Shown: positions 35,161 through 50,100 of the stretch, piece after piece
How positions within the stretch are numbered: the first letter of the stretch is position 1
How the letters are laid out: each line of letters starts with the position of its first letter
Origin: Oegoconia quadripuncta
Lineage: Eukaryota > Arthropoda > Insecta > Lepidoptera > Autostichidae
Direction of reading: 5' to 3'
Length of the DNA: 64,000 bases
Assembly: GCA_949316235.1 (NCBI GenBank)
Contig: OX438749.1
Coordinates: 12,790,914 to 12,854,913 of the forward strand
Translations under genes and position numbers: made by a program
The notes under the pieces: generated by a model
The model's database searches: none
What the model saw: the letters and a program-made list of their open reading frames with translations, nothing else
What the model was told of the DNA's origin: nothing

Positions 35161-38100
35161 GTAACTGCTTTCAGCACAATCTATTGTCCTCCACATTATC
35201 GTCGACCATCGTTTCACCAAGGCGTCTATCAGCTGGATCTAAATCGCATAAGTAAAGGGGCTGTGATAACTCACGTGGCACGGCCCATGCCACCTGTGTT
35301 GATGACACCACCCTCAGCCAAACAGCCAAAATAGTAATGATACAATACAACATTTCTTATACTTAAAAGTAGTCACCTTTTCGAAGCTATCAGGTGTTGG
35401 GAATAACAATCTTCGTTTGATTCTTCTCATACTAAAAAGAAATCTAACGCTAACGTCGAACAGTTATAGATTATTTTATAATAGCCACAACCATATCCTT
35501 TAAAATTTTCAATTTACGGGAATCGCGTATTACTTCGTCTTTGGCTACATCGTCACTTTCCCCAGGTGAGTTTGTCGTCAAACGCGCCTCCAGTCTTGTC
35601 AGATATTGATAGAAATTAACAATACCATAAGATATGTGTGGTATACGCTACTCCAGATAAAGCCTATAGGTAAGTAGTTATAGTGATGCTGACCTCAAAT
35701 TGTTGGTATTACATATCGTGTGCTCAATATAGAGTAATCTTTGGTCAATGTATGTAATTAGACTGTCACTGGTAATAAGTATAGGTAGATAACATTCAGT
35801 TAACCCGCTTGTTTCGAAGATACTGCTATAAGGTCGGCGATAACTCTCAATTAATGTTTAATCGGCATAGAATTTCTTGTTAGAGCTTATCGAGTAGGTA
35901 AACTTGATTTCACCAACTGCCGATTATGTTTTTATAAAGAACTAGCTGATACTCGAAACTTCGTCTGCCTACTCTACATTTCCAAAGAGTACTTAACTGC
36001 ATGGGTATTACGATTTATAGAAAATGTTTTTAAAAAGTGTTATTTGTATTGGAATCATAAAATAAAATGCTTAAAGAGAGATAAATCTAGAAATTATTGT
36101 TTACAAAATTAATTAGAAAAAAATGTTTGATGTTTTTCCTTCGGAAACTAAAGTAGCCCATGCGAAAACCGGGCGGTGTTGAGCGGCTAACCCTGCTGTC
36201 TGTTTATTGTCTTAAAGCATAAGCCGATGGGAAACTATTACACGATTAAATTGAACAAGGAAATTATTATATATAAGGATATAAACACAGCGTCACCTTC
36301 GCCCCACGTCGTCAGAATTGTCATTACATTGAGTAACTTGATGGAGTCAAATTACGAAAAAATATAATGGGGACACCAACTTTAAGTTTGATTCAATATG
36401 CAAGAAGACACTTGCCGCTACTGAGAGAATTATCTATAATTCTACCAGGTAATTACTGGTATCATGGTGATCGACAGCAATATTTATCGACCATACCACT
36501 AATTCCCTTTAATTTGGAATAGACCACTTTTGTTAATTTAAACAGCTTGGTCGTTTCTGGGCGTCAAGTGGTTCTTTCACAGACCAAAGAACTCTGTTTG
36601 AGTGGTATTTTTTTTTATGATCTACTAGATAGTCATTGATCACAGTCTCACGTGTTGTGTGGGGCTGATGTAGCCGAAGATGTAGCACGCAATTTCTATT
36701 CACCCTACTCTTGAAGATCCCAAGATTTGGAAACTCTAGGGTGGCTCTTTTAAACAGACTATGGGTTACAATTTGTGATTTCGTAATTATATGAATAATA
36801 AGACAGCTATGTCCATTTCATATTAACTTTATGAAGTCGGCTAACATAAACGGATAACTGGTTCTTATTCCGTGTATTAACATTGTGCCTGTCACTATTT
36901 TTAGCGAATAAGGTTATATTTTTTTTTGCATATAACAAAGAGGAATTCCAAAAAGGCGGTCGCTACTGCCAGGGCTAAAGTACAAAATAAATTGTATCTA
37001 AGACTAGAGAGCCCACAGGGACAAAAAGATCTGTACCGATTAGCGAAGGCAAGGGAGAAGAAAGCAAGGGATATTGTACATGTAAAATGCATAAAAGATG
37101 AAGAAGGAAAAGTTCTGACAAATGAGGAGGATATAAGGAAACGTTGGAAAGGATATTTTGAGAGACTTATGAACGAAGAGAATGATTGGAGTGGAGAGGT
37201 AGAAGATTGTCCAACAAATGTAGGTGTGGTGCACGAGGTGACTTTGGATGAAGTGAAGAAGGCCGTGCAAAGTATGAAGAATGGAAAAGCTGTGGGACCT
37301 AATGGTATACCAGTGGAAGCATGGAAGTTGTTAAAAGCAGATGGATGGATGTGGCTTACTTTATTCTTCAATAAGTTGTTACAACAGGAGGTGATCCCAG
37401 AAGAATGGTGCAACAGTTTTCTGGTGCCCATTTTTAAGAACAAGGGTGATGTACAAAACTGTAACAACTATAGAGGAATAAAGCTCATGTCACATAGCAT
37501 GAAGATTTGGGAGAAAGTGATTGCGAGACGATTAAGAGAGGAGAGTGAGGTAACCCAGAACCAGTTCGGGTTTATGCCCGGTCGAGGAACAACGGACGCC
37601 ACATTCGCACTACGCCAATTGTGCGAGAAGTACAAACGTGCGCATAAAAACCTGCACATGGTGTTCATTGACCTGGAAAAGGCGTACGACCGGGTCCCTA
37701 GAAAGGTTCTGTGGTGGGCTTTGAAAGAGAAAAGAGTGCCTGGGAGGTACATGCGGCTCGTACGTTCCATGTACAGCCGAGCCGGTACACAAGTCCGGTC
37801 GGAAGCCGGCATTACCGACAGGTTCGACGTGGCGGTGGGCTTACACCAGGGATCGGCTTTAAGCCCCTATCTGTTCCTCCTGATTATGGATGCACTAACA
37901 TCAAATATACAGGAGGAGGCACCCTGGTGTATGTTGTTCGCCGACGATGTTGTCCTTGTCGGAGAAAATGCGACTGAGGTCCAGAACAGGGTGGAAAAAT
38001 GGCGAGAAAGACTGGAGAGTGTCGGACTGAAGATCAGCAGAACGAAAACCGAACATCTGTTCTGCGACTTTGGTGGTCCATCCAGTTTTTCCAATATCGC

Positions 38101-41100
38101 CAAAACATTATGAGTAAATGTTTGTGTGATGAACACGAACATTTATTCCCGAGTCATGGATGTTTATATAAATATTTATACACCAAACAACTGAATATCT
38201 TCGAAACGGCTTAACCGATTTCCATGAAACATGGCTGTCCCCTAGTTTAGTACTTTATTATAAACTAACCTGAGCTTAGTTATAGAATTACCCCCTAATG
38301 GGGCACTGGACAGTGAACACAGTTACTGGACAGTGCCAAGCTTGGAGAAAAGCAGATAGCCGAAGGCCGAGCAAGAAACTCAAGGGTTGCTATTTTAAAC
38401 AGATTGTGCGGGGAATTGCTACCAATCTGCTCAAATTTCCGCTACCTAGGTTCATTACTTCAGAACGACGGCAATATTGACCAGGATGTGAGGAACAGAA
38501 TAAATGCAGGATGGATGAAATGGCGACAGGTTTCTGGGACTACATGTGACCCACGAATGCCCCTGAAACTCAAGGGGAAAATTTAAAAAAACCATCATAA
38601 GACCTGTCACCATGTATGGATCTGAATGTTGGGCAATGAAAGAAACTGATGAAAGTAGAATGCATGTGGCAGAGATGAGAATGCTAAGATGGATGTGTGG
38701 TGTGACTAGAATGGATAAGATCAGGAATGAGTATATCAGAGGAAGTCTAAAAGTGGCGCCAATAACAGAAAAGCTGAGGAGTAATAGGTTAGCATGGTTT
38801 GGGCACATTATGAGGAGAGATGAAAGGCACGTAACAAGACGAGTGTTAAGTATGAATGTGGAGGGATACAGAGGTAGAGGAAGACCAAAGAAGGTGTGGG
38901 TAGACTGCGTGAGGAATGATATGTGTATGAAAGGGGTGAGTATGGAGATGACGGCTGATAGAGGAGAGTGCAAGAGGATGACATGTTGTGCCGACCCCAC
39001 CTAGAGTGGGATAAGGGCAGGAAAATGATGATAACAAATTCTCATAAATGTATTGAGAAGTCATTGTTAAGACATTAATTTCCTTAAACTTATCTCTAAG
39101 GTACACTCTAGGTCCTAATTTATAAATGGCACGAATAGCACGCTTCTGCAGAACAAAAATGATGAACAAATATGAGGCCCCCACTGAAGCTTAGCATCCA
39201 ATGTCAATCCTAAAAAGACAGCAGTATCTACAAGATCCAATTTATCACCTCGTACAAATATGTCAGTAGGCAGTTGTTTGACATTTGGTAAAGTAAATTT
39301 TATGCATTTAGTTTTTTTTTCATTCAAAAGAAGATTATTTACTGTAAACCAGTTAACAAGTTCAAAAATAGCAGTGTTTACATCGTCACAAGATGATTGA
39401 TATCTCTTAACTTTAAATAGCACAGATGTGTCATCTGCAAACAATACTATTTCACATCTATTCCGGGCAAGATGAGGCAAGTCATTAATGTACACAAGAA
39501 ACAAAAATAGTCCGAGAATTGAACCTTGTGGCACGCCCATATGGACCTCAGACCCAGAGGACTTAGTGCCATTAACATCTACCCTCTGAATTCTTAGAAA
39601 TTATACAAGTATGATTTTAAAAGATTCAAAGCCTGACCTTGTATGCCATAATGTTGTAGTTTCCTGATTAATATATCATAATGAACACAATCAAAAGCCT
39701 TTGACAAATCGCAGAAGACGCCAATTGCATCCCGCGAATTCTCCCAGGCATCAAAAATATGTTGAACTAGCTCAACACCGGCATCAGTTGTTGAGCGACC
39801 CCGTGTGAATCCAAATTTTTAGGATGCATGATATTATTTTGATAAAAATGAGACATTAGCTGATTTAAAATCAATTTCTCAAAAATTTTACTAAATGTGG
39901 GTAGTACTGATATAGGTGTGTTATAGGTGAAGTTAGTGGGATCGGATGTACTACCTGCTTTAAATAATGGAATGACTTTACTTAGTTTCATTAAATTAGC
40001 AAACACTCCACGATTAACACATTTGTTAAATATAGTAGCCAAGTGGGGTGCAATACAATCAATTATGGAATTAATAATTTTAACTGATAGGCCGTGAACG
40101 TCAGCAGTCTTTTTCATTTGCAATGATTTATAGGCTTTCAGTACACTATTACTATTTACATGAGTAAATTTAAAGTCTATCTCACATGGTTCTACATTTT
40201 GTAAGATAAGTGATTCAGCCAGAGCAGGAGATGAATTAAGAGATTTAGTGGTCGAGATGAGAATGTCGGTAAAGAACTTTTCAAATGATTCGGCAACCTG
40301 TAAGTCATTACTGATGGTGGAATTAGATTAATTCCAGCGCACACTTATCGAAATGCATTCTATAAAAGACCGATAGACAGGCGACCTTGCAGCGGTGTTG
40401 AAGGGTCTGCAATTTAGTAACCATTGAATTGTCAGCTACGAATCTTTGGCAAGTCGTTCTACAGAATCGAGTGCAGCTAGTTGGTACCTGAAGGATCCAT
40501 CCCAGAGGTGACAGGTCGTTCAAAATAGGTATACTAACGTGTAAACTCATCTATCGCTGGAACAATTATGCCAAGCGTTTTCGGCAACTTTGAATCAAAT
40601 CCAATAGATAGAATCATCAATTAGTCCAGTTATTAGTTTTGTTTGTAAAATAAAATTTAGATAAATTATAGTAGGTAGGTACTTGTTTCTTGATGATGAC
40701 TAACAGTGGATTGAAATCTAACTTCTAACTAATATTATAAATGCGAACGTTTGGATGTTTGTTTGTTTGTTTGTTTGTTTATTTGTTTGTTTGTTGCTCA
40801 ATTACGGTGAAACGGATGAACGGATTTGGATGAAATTTGGTAAATAGATAGAAAATACCCTGGATGGAAAAACATAGGATATTTTTGATCTCGATAAAGT
40901 GAGTACTTCCCGCGGGATAAACAAGTTATTCCAAGCAGGCGAAACGAAAGCTCAACTCAAGAGTCAACTCAACAACTCAAGTAAACGACAAACATTTATA
41001 ATTCTTAAATGAATAGCTACTTCCAATGTAATACCTGAAAAAGAAAGTATACAAAGTAATAGCAGAGTATAAGACAAATTAAAATGCAAATTTTCAAGAC

Positions 41101-44100
41101 ACACTGTCTCGGACTGTAAATCTAGTCCGTTGCTGTTTGTTATATTCAAAAGGATTTATGTTGCAGCCGCTTTTACTCGAGCCGGATATAGACGTCTTCT
41201 ATTGTGAAACTGCCTAGTTAAAAACAATGCCAGTCTCAGTTCATGCGACTACAAGAGAATTCAGGGGCATTGCACCTGACAGAGTTGCTATTATATTGAG
41301 CTTTCTTCATTAAATATTTTAAGAGATTATGAAGGTTAAATAGATTACACGAAACGGTCAAAAGCGAGTCAGGTCTTCTACCGTAACTGTTTACGAACCA
41401 TGGGTTTCGTACGCAGCCGAAGGGATCATTTTAGCCCTAATTAAACTTAAATTATAATTCCGACAATGTTAAGCGGATTAGTAAAGCTCCGAATGGTCGA
41501 TTCGCAGATGACGTTTCTATGCATATTCGTTATGTCGACAAATAACACGTGCATGTTAAGTGACTGATCAGATTCATGTTACTTACTACAATCAGAAATA
41601 TGGAACAGACGAAATTTTTCTTTCGAATCATAAAAGCCACATATGACGACATAAGTTCGACTTCATTTGTTTGAACTCGTATGGAGATGCAGTACAACTT
41701 GTCATTATTTATTAGTTGAGAGGTAGAATTTATATTCCACTAAAGTTACGAGCTATTGAATCGCTTGTGCCCTTATTTCAAATCAAAGTTCATCCCCGAG
41801 GCCAGCGGCCTGCATTAACGCCATGATATCCCAAAGGCGATGATTTTAACATCCTCTGGGAAGACATCAACTCGCCCCAAAGATCGACTCCCAATGTGGA
41901 TATCCTCTGGGAAGACATCAAGTCGCCCCAAAGATCGAATCCCAATGTAGATAAGTATGTGAAAGTCGTAAAGGATATGAATTTGCAGTTTCCTACCCCA
42001 TACCACATAATTTTAGATTACAAATAATGATTCGTGTGCAATATTCACCGGTTACAATCCTTTTCTAAGGCCCTTGCTGTCAAGCTTCAAAGCATCCATT
42101 CCAAAAGCCTTCACACGGCCTTGTCCGTATGTGTGATCAAAGTTTGGTTCCTTCGGTACTAGCCTATTGCTTGATCAAATGCCAGGTGATGCTTTTAGGT
42201 ATTCCAACTACATATTTCGATCTAACAAAGTTGACTTCAGTAGTCTCCTGACTTTTTCATCAGCATTTTTATTGCTGATTCCCCAATGTCCAGGCAGTCA
42301 ATCGAGTGTTGCGGAAATCGTAAAACCCAGGCCGTTCAGTGCCTGAATGCACTCTAAGATTGAAGAAATCAGATACCACCACCTCTTTGAGGGCAGGTTG
42401 GCCATCTGAGAGAATAACTATTTTGCGTATATCTAACGTGCGTAGTCTTTCTTTTTCTTGGTCTTAAATTATTATCGTAAATTATTTTATTGAGAAATGT
42501 TTTTTAGTTCTTTAGTCGATATTTTTTTTTGCAATTCCATACTTACTTTATACATATTGCTCTTCCGATAATTCGGAAACATTCAGCAACTCTATAGCTG
42601 ACTACGTGCAGTGGGAATACGGAAATAATAAGATTGTTTTGTTGGGAGAAATGATTTTTATTATATGCACAAATAGATTGAGAGATTGAGAGTAGCACAC
42701 TGACGCTTAAAACTTTGATATCATTCCAAAAAGATTGGTATCGTGCTCCCCATTCTTCAGGAGTGGAGACCTCTAAGATCCTAGGAGTATCAGCTTCTTC
42801 ATAGGTCTTTTCAGAAGTCTAGCGTAAGTGTTTACGTCAGCAACTCGACCAACGCTATTTGCGGCTAGTAGTAGTAGTAGCTGAGAGTAGATACGAAAAA
42901 TTCTAACTTTCACCAGGTCCCTCTTTAGAGCTGGCGTATCATAGCGCTTAAGCATAAAAAAAAAAAAAATTGTTAGCCATTGGAAAGTCGCCCATACTTT
43001 CTTTGGTGGCAGCAACTACTCTGGGGGGGACTGAAAATCAGCAACACTGCTGAGTCCCTACCCATTCATCACAATACTGTGGTTCTCGATTCTATGTATG
43101 CTTGTGTTTTCTTTTTTGTGATGAATGATGAAGAAAAATACCTTTTATTTATTTATTTATTATCAAATATACCTGATGTATCAAAACATGTCTCCATCTG
43201 CGGTGGTGTGCCGCCTCCGCGACGAGATGCTAGAAACATACCGACCCAGCGCATCAAAAAATGTTCCGATATTATCACAGCTTTGCGCCAAACATCCCTG
43301 CTCAGTAAATCTCTGTCAGTCAGCGACGATGGAACAATTTGACCACGAGGAACCAAGTATAAAATGGAAGGAAGTCAATGCTTCTGCACAATCGGGGCCA
43401 GTCGATGCGTGTGTTAGAAGGCAAGTATGTAGTGACCACGTTCTCGCCCTCTAACAAGAATGTTTGGAGAATTTCATCCGAAGCCGATACCTTGATTGCT
43501 GTCTTAATTCCCACGCTCCAACCATAAAAGATGCTGCGGGAGGAATAAATCGTCAGGAAATTTTTTCATTGGCAAAAGTTTATTTGTACAAAGGCGTTAT
43601 CAAATATTAGGACTAACGATTTTAAAGACTACGTACAGCGGGAATACGGGAATAATATCGGGAGAAACGGATTTTATTATACATATACACAAACAGATCG
43701 AGTCAGAGCGCTGACGTTTCAAATTTTGATGTAATTCCAAAAATATTGGGATCATGCCTATTTACAGAAAAGTAATGACATGTTAGTTATTTGGTTAGTT
43801 TATTGCAAGTTTATGTTTATGAGTTAACAAGCACAGACACAGTGAGCAACTGTATTTTTTTGTTGTACCTCCTTTTAAGCAACCTAGAAATTAAGACCTC
43901 TAAAAATGTAATATACAAAGACATGTGGTATAGCACTTGTGATACTTTGTTATTTGGATGGGGAAGAGACTGGTTACCCACAACACAGGGAATCCTAGTG
44001 TGGGGACCAGGGCTATCTCATTGCTTATATTGTAACTCTGTTTTTGACACAATAAATGATTTTTACATTTAACATTTTTACATTTACATATGTTAAACTC

Positions 44101-47100
44101 ATCAAGATAACTGGACTGTATAGCAATATTGACTTCTGGTCATACCTCGCTTTACGTTATATGAAATTTCCAACATTTCCCGGTTTGTGCCTTCGGATCG
44201 TGGCACATCGTACCTGTTGGGGTTTTCATGAATAAAAATGTATTGAGGTGACTCCATATGAACCGTTTTTATAACAATTCGCAGTCGGATGGGCAAATCT
44301 CCGTATTGTAATTGCGCTGTTGAATCGGTTTCAACCAGTCGCTTTCGAATTGAATTTACTAAATTGTTCGTTGTATCTATTAGTAGGTATTGTCAATTGT
44401 GGACTTAATAATCTCCATAAGAATTCGAATATGTGCCCTTTTATGAAATTCTTTGTGAGTTTTGACACATTCCAGGACCATTCACCAGATTATACACCAT
44501 CACTATAGACACATAAGTTTTTGTTATAACGTTGAAAGTCGTAACGCGTGTAATTATCTAAATAGAAAATGATCCTTGTATGTCAAATGTGACAAATATT
44601 TAAAAGTAAAATGTCCATTAATTCGGCTTAGGTGCGATGCTGGGCATAACCGTGAAGGTAACTTATCGAAGGCGTTATTTAAATTTCGAACATTGTTTAA
44701 TATTATAAAATATAAAACAGATTTTTTTTGTGTATGCAATAAAGTGTTATAGATAAATAAATAAAAAACAAATTAATATTTTGGCGCGTGAAAAATTATT
44801 ATAGTTTGTCACTTATTTTGTTTGGAATTTAAAAGCCTTGTATTTCAAAAATTGTGCAATCAACAACTGTTATTTTCAAAGAAAATGTTTTACGTATACT
44901 ACTTTGTTTAAATTTCCGCGTATTATTTGAGAAAAGTATTATACAAGCCTTGGCCACAACGTATGTATGTCTCGGTCCACATTTACACGTTCTTCCTTCC
45001 ATCAATGCCTCTTTTGCCGGCCGCTGCAGTAATGTACTATAACAGCCTCTATGGCTCACTACATAAGGTTTACAAATTGGAGATCGCGGGTTCCATTCCC
45101 AGCGATGTATATCTCTAGTACTCGGTTGATGGTAGGGTATTTTGTATCCACTTGGCCAGCTACCATTATCTTATCTAAGCCTGCCGCGAAACAGCAATGT
45201 TAGTAGCATTGTTGTGTTCCGGCTGTTGGAGTTAGAATTAGCCAGTCCTCCAACTAAATTAGTGGACCCGGGTGAGCGTGCTCCAACATTCAGCTTCATC
45301 TTCACTTAACATCAGATGTGATTAATCCGCGAGTCAAGCTAGCGTTTGACTCTCCCAGCGAGCATGAACAGTGGGCTTTAAAAACATAGAATATACGAGA
45401 CAATTTACCATAAGCAAACGGTGGCTTGCTTATATAAAGAGAGCTTATAGGTATATATATAAATGTTTATTAAATGTATCATCGCAATCAGCGCCCACTT
45501 TGAATATGCCATCCGAGACGCCCCGTAAAGGTGCCAGTTTGAGCGATGACCTTTAGATTAACACTTGTTCTGCATTGACAACAGCACCATATAATAGTAT
45601 GGTATAATATTCAAACGCCATCATCCCTTCAGCCATCTTATGTCTAACTTCAATAAATAAACTATATCGTCAACTGCCAAATTCGACCAACAGTATGAGG
45701 CTAATATTGAATTGAATTAATTGAAGTTAGACAATAAGGAGCAGGTCTGTAAATTATAGTTTCGAAATTGGGTTAGTTTCCTTCAATGCTTTAGGTTATT
45801 GTTCTGAGGTTTACGTATAACTGATGTGTACCGGCAGGGTGTTGTGTATGCGCGCCGCAAGGCAGCCTGCAGGGCGGCGTGCAGGGCGGAGCGCAGGTGC
45901 CCCCAGGGCTCCCGCACTCCACCGCGCCGCCCGCCGGCGTAGGCGGCATTCGCAGGTACGCACCCCGCTACACCACATAAAGACAAACGTTACATAAATA
46001 AATAAATATTTATAACTACAGGAAAACATATTGGGTGGGACAAACAAAAATCATATTATAATTAGTTCTACATACAAAATACTTTTAAAAACAAGTTCAT
46101 CTCCATCATATTTTCACATCTTATTCTAGTACGACGACGAGACGAGACGAGTAAATTGAAGTCCATCAAGAAGTTTCAGTGGCAATCTTCTGGCTCCATC
46201 TTCAAACTTGCATATTAATTCTGTACTCGCGTTATCATGTGTAATGGAAAGTGCTCATGGCAACAAAACTAACTAGGCCAAATTCGCCTATCTTGCCATC
46301 ATGGAGTTCCAGGCCCTACATCTAGGCTCCATAATTAGATCAGATCCATGGTACCATAACTTTGTATTGTCACCGAACTTAGATATATATGCCAAACAGC
46401 TCAATCAGATCCCAGCAAGTGGTTGAAAAATGGTTTGCAAATTTTGAAAAGGACAACTTAACATGGGAATTATGCAAACTAAATAAAAGCTTGTAAATAT
46501 ATATTGATTGATAAAATCTGAAAGAAAAATTGAGAAGATTGACACAACAATTTTGTTACCAGCAACGTAGAAAAGTGACATCCCAATTGTAAGGGATTCG
46601 TAAAAAATTTATTTGTTGTATGAAAATTTCCATTTTATTAATTGTTCATTTAATCAAATTTTTTAATCAAAGTGTGCAACTTTGATTAAAAAATAATAAA
46701 GCCATTCTTAACTAAATTAATTTATTGAATAGTTTTTTCAGTTGTAGGCATTATCAATCTAAACAATGTGGTTTTCTATTGTCCCACCCGGTATATGAAC
46801 AATCTTAGTTCGTGTGTTCCATATAATATAACTACATAATTCATTATCTACTTAGGAATATGATCAATACATTGATTTTTAGTTTTGGAAGAATGTACTA
46901 CTTGAAATGTCGCTAAGGTCGATCCTGGAATTGGATTTGGAATAATATCGACGAAATAAATTTAGAACTCGAGCTGCAGTGTTCGCGAAAATTCGTGCAA
47001 ATAGAACCTAACTACAAAACATCTCTTAGGAACCTGAAAGAGATTCATAATAGGAGAAATCTAAAATATAGTTCTATCATTCTAAAGAATGGTTAAAACC

Positions 47101-50100
47101 AACGCAAGACATTCAAATGTAAGGATTATAAGTAGATAATACATATCTACAGACGGCGAAAGTATTTTCTCGTTTGCCAGTATTGGCATGGAAATTCGTA
47201 GTCGCAAGTAGGAAGGTAATCCGCTAAATGTTGTTTAACAAATAATACCATTAATTTATTACATATTTATTTATATGCAATTATATCATTCTAATTATTA
47301 CCATTACACCTGTTTCATATTTCACCACTGATGGTGTCACAGCCAAATCAAAATATAATCCGACCAAGCATGCAAAAATATGTAGGGTTCCATTTAATTA
47401 AGTATGGCTCTATTATGGTTTAGTTCGTTAAATTTAAGAGGAGATAAATGATTCGAAACAACAAATAAAACCATAAAGTCATTTCATACAAAAACAATAA
47501 CAAAAATAATTTAAACGTCACAGTTGTATGTAATAGGATAAAATACATAGGAGTGGAAAATACTTTATAACTGGTAGGTTGCCATATATATTTTTGGATT
47601 TTTGTCAAAATCTAATATCACATCACATCATTTATTCACACGTTCAACGTAACGTAACGTAATTCAACGTTGGTACTTAATTAAATCAGACCATATATTT
47701 GTATGATATATTGGAATTTGGGTTTGTACGAGTACCTAAGGACCTCCTATATCACGCCTTACTTCCTTCTCCTCCGCTGTCTCCTTCTCAAAACGTTACA
47801 CTCCAAATTCAAATTCATTCATCCGTTCCATGCACTAAATGTCTGGTGTCTATCATACATAAGTTAAACGCAGGCTAAACACGCTTCTGATATAGGAGTA
47901 TACCTACATACGAATGATATTCTGGCGTAGCCACTGAATGATGTTACTCGGTGGTTAATGGGACGAAGAATACTTATAACATAAAGACAGTTTATTACCA
48001 TGAGCCCCATTTACCTATATGTATACTGCGATGAACATTAAAGGGGATAACATTACTCAATTATCCTCATGAGATCCATTAATACGTACGTTTATAAGAA
48101 AGCAGCACGAGCTGTTGTAACGAATATATATAGCCACATTTGTAACAGCTTTAAGCACACTTGATGGGCGCATAATCAAAAGATGGAGATGACTTTCATG
48201 ACACCATTGAATGAATACCTATAGTGTTAGTCTGACTTTTCTGCGGAAAACACCTTGAATGTTTGTGTACCTGTTTTTGCAATAAGGTCTCAGTCATTAG
48301 GTACGTAAAACTTTTCGGACTCTATGTCATTTTGAAGTTTACCTCGTAAGGTACGGATATTATCATCATATTAATCAACACGTTGTTTATAAAAAACGTA
48401 TTCCTATGATGAGTTATATACACAAAAGTGATCGCGTGCCCATGCAGCGTAATCTAAATGCTGTTTTTAAATATAAATAGGTATTGCCTGTTTCCAAACA
48501 AAATATCAAGTATTGTGGAACATACAGACATATTGTGTATGGTAATGGTAATGTCGACTCTAACAGATACAACAAAGGACACTTTAACATTTACTCAATT
48601 AAACAAATTCGTAATCTGCCAGTCAAACCGATTTCAATACGTTTCTTCATACGTCAAAACGTTTACCATAGGGTAAGATTTCTTTATATGATGCCTAAGC
48701 GTCGCTTATTCTTTTGTATGGGAACTAGCCACAATATTTAAACCATATGTTCGCTCTGCTCCTCGTATAGTAGTCACCCATGTGTTGTGTCCTAACAACC
48801 ATCTGGGCAGGTGGGTTGGTGCTCGCAGATTTTTGTGAGTTAACCAGTAACTGCTGCTTATCACTGGGTATATGCTGTTATGCATACAATTCATTGGTCG
48901 CCTTTTACTACATTACGGAAAGAGACTGATTGGATGATTTCCTCTCTCCCGATAATCATACGACATCCGCAAATTCTCGTAGTCTGTTTATTCTAGCATT
49001 TAGCGTCTAACATAGTCCTATAATTATGTTTATGCAGTCACCTAAATCTTAAAATACTTGACATAAACTTGGGAAATGTTCTATGTTTATGACTTATCAG
49101 TTGACTCTATTTGGATATTGAAAATACGAGTAAACTACCATTTACTCCGAACACTTCGGAATAGACAGAATTATTGGTTTGTGTGCATAGGGTCGAGTGC
49201 GGTCGCTTGGGGACAATCTAGATATTGACTGACGGACGGCTTTGGTCAAGTTCGAAACATTTCAAATCAAGTAGCGATCGATTGTTAAGATTTGCTTTAA
49301 CCACAACCATGGTACCTCGCAGCTGGACTGATAGATCTATTACTTCTTAATTATTCATCTATACTAATAACTCATCAACGCAGAGTTCATACCACATACT
49401 GAAAGATGAAATTTGTATAGTAGATCTCATTTCTTGCATAGGTAAGAAAAAGTTTTGGAAGTTCAGTGTCTAAGGGTGTAAAATAATAAAATAATATAAA
49501 TACGCGATCTCTCTTCATCAAATAGCGTACAGTCCAACCACACATGGACCCCTTTCCTCCTCGACATGCCCACTGCAGTAGCAAGAGCTTATGTCGGATA
49601 GACCAATGTACCGGAGTCGACTCGTTGTCGAGCAGTGACCCGAAAGAAGCTGGTATCGTAGTCTGAGTATATTCAGTCCAGTCCAGAAGCGGAACAAGTC
49701 CCGACCGTTATCCTCGTTCTCCCATTAGTTAAACGTCAGTGAAATTTACGCTCTGTAACTGATAAAAAATATTGATCAATAAAATTCATAATAACTATAA
49801 ATTGAAAATTTAGAAAATCCCCGAAAGACTATGATATCATCCAAATACACCAAACAATTGTATTAAAAGCTAGATATCTTCGAAACAGCTTAACCGATTT
49901 TCATCAAACATTGCTAACAACAATCACATAGTCTTTAATATAACAAAGCACTCAAATCGGTCCATGCATTTCTGAGATATATAATAAATAATACGGACAT
50001 GCATACAACGATGCCAAATAAATAAAATTTACTCGTTAGAACCTGTGAGTATTATGAATTACGAATCATAAATATTTAACCCAAAAAAACACGATTTTTG

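Larger units (their letters stand above)
36940..39030 (+). mobile_element. 5'-truncated RTE-type non-LTR retrotransposon inserted into a CR1-like copy
   Basis: The element runs from the linker just before reverse transcriptase to an ATGATG tail. It is flanked on both sides by ATAACAAA (36932-36939 and 39031-39038), an 8-bp target duplication. Removing the element and one duplicate rejoins a minus-strand CR1 reading frame with the expected residues, which fixes both boundaries. The endonuclease is absent, as expected for 5' truncation during target-primed reverse transcription. The element lies in intron 1 of the host gene, in the same orientation. Confidence 0.85.

Noticed and set aside
38455..39000. 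181-codon minus ORF
   Set aside because: Antisense shadow of the RTE C-terminal coding sequence.
41790..42008. 72-codon minus ORF as a host gene
   Set aside because: It lies just downstream of a broken RNase H on the same strand and is better seen as retroelement remains with a tandem repeat.
43125..43454. 109-codon plus ORF
   Set aside because: No domain or splice support, and it lies between diverged direct repeats in a transposon-rich segment.
45783..46047. Minus-strand frames over the GC-rich block at 45.8 kb
   Set aside because: The plus strand has both splice sites exactly bounding the block and the right phase; the minus strand lacks a suitable acceptor beside it.
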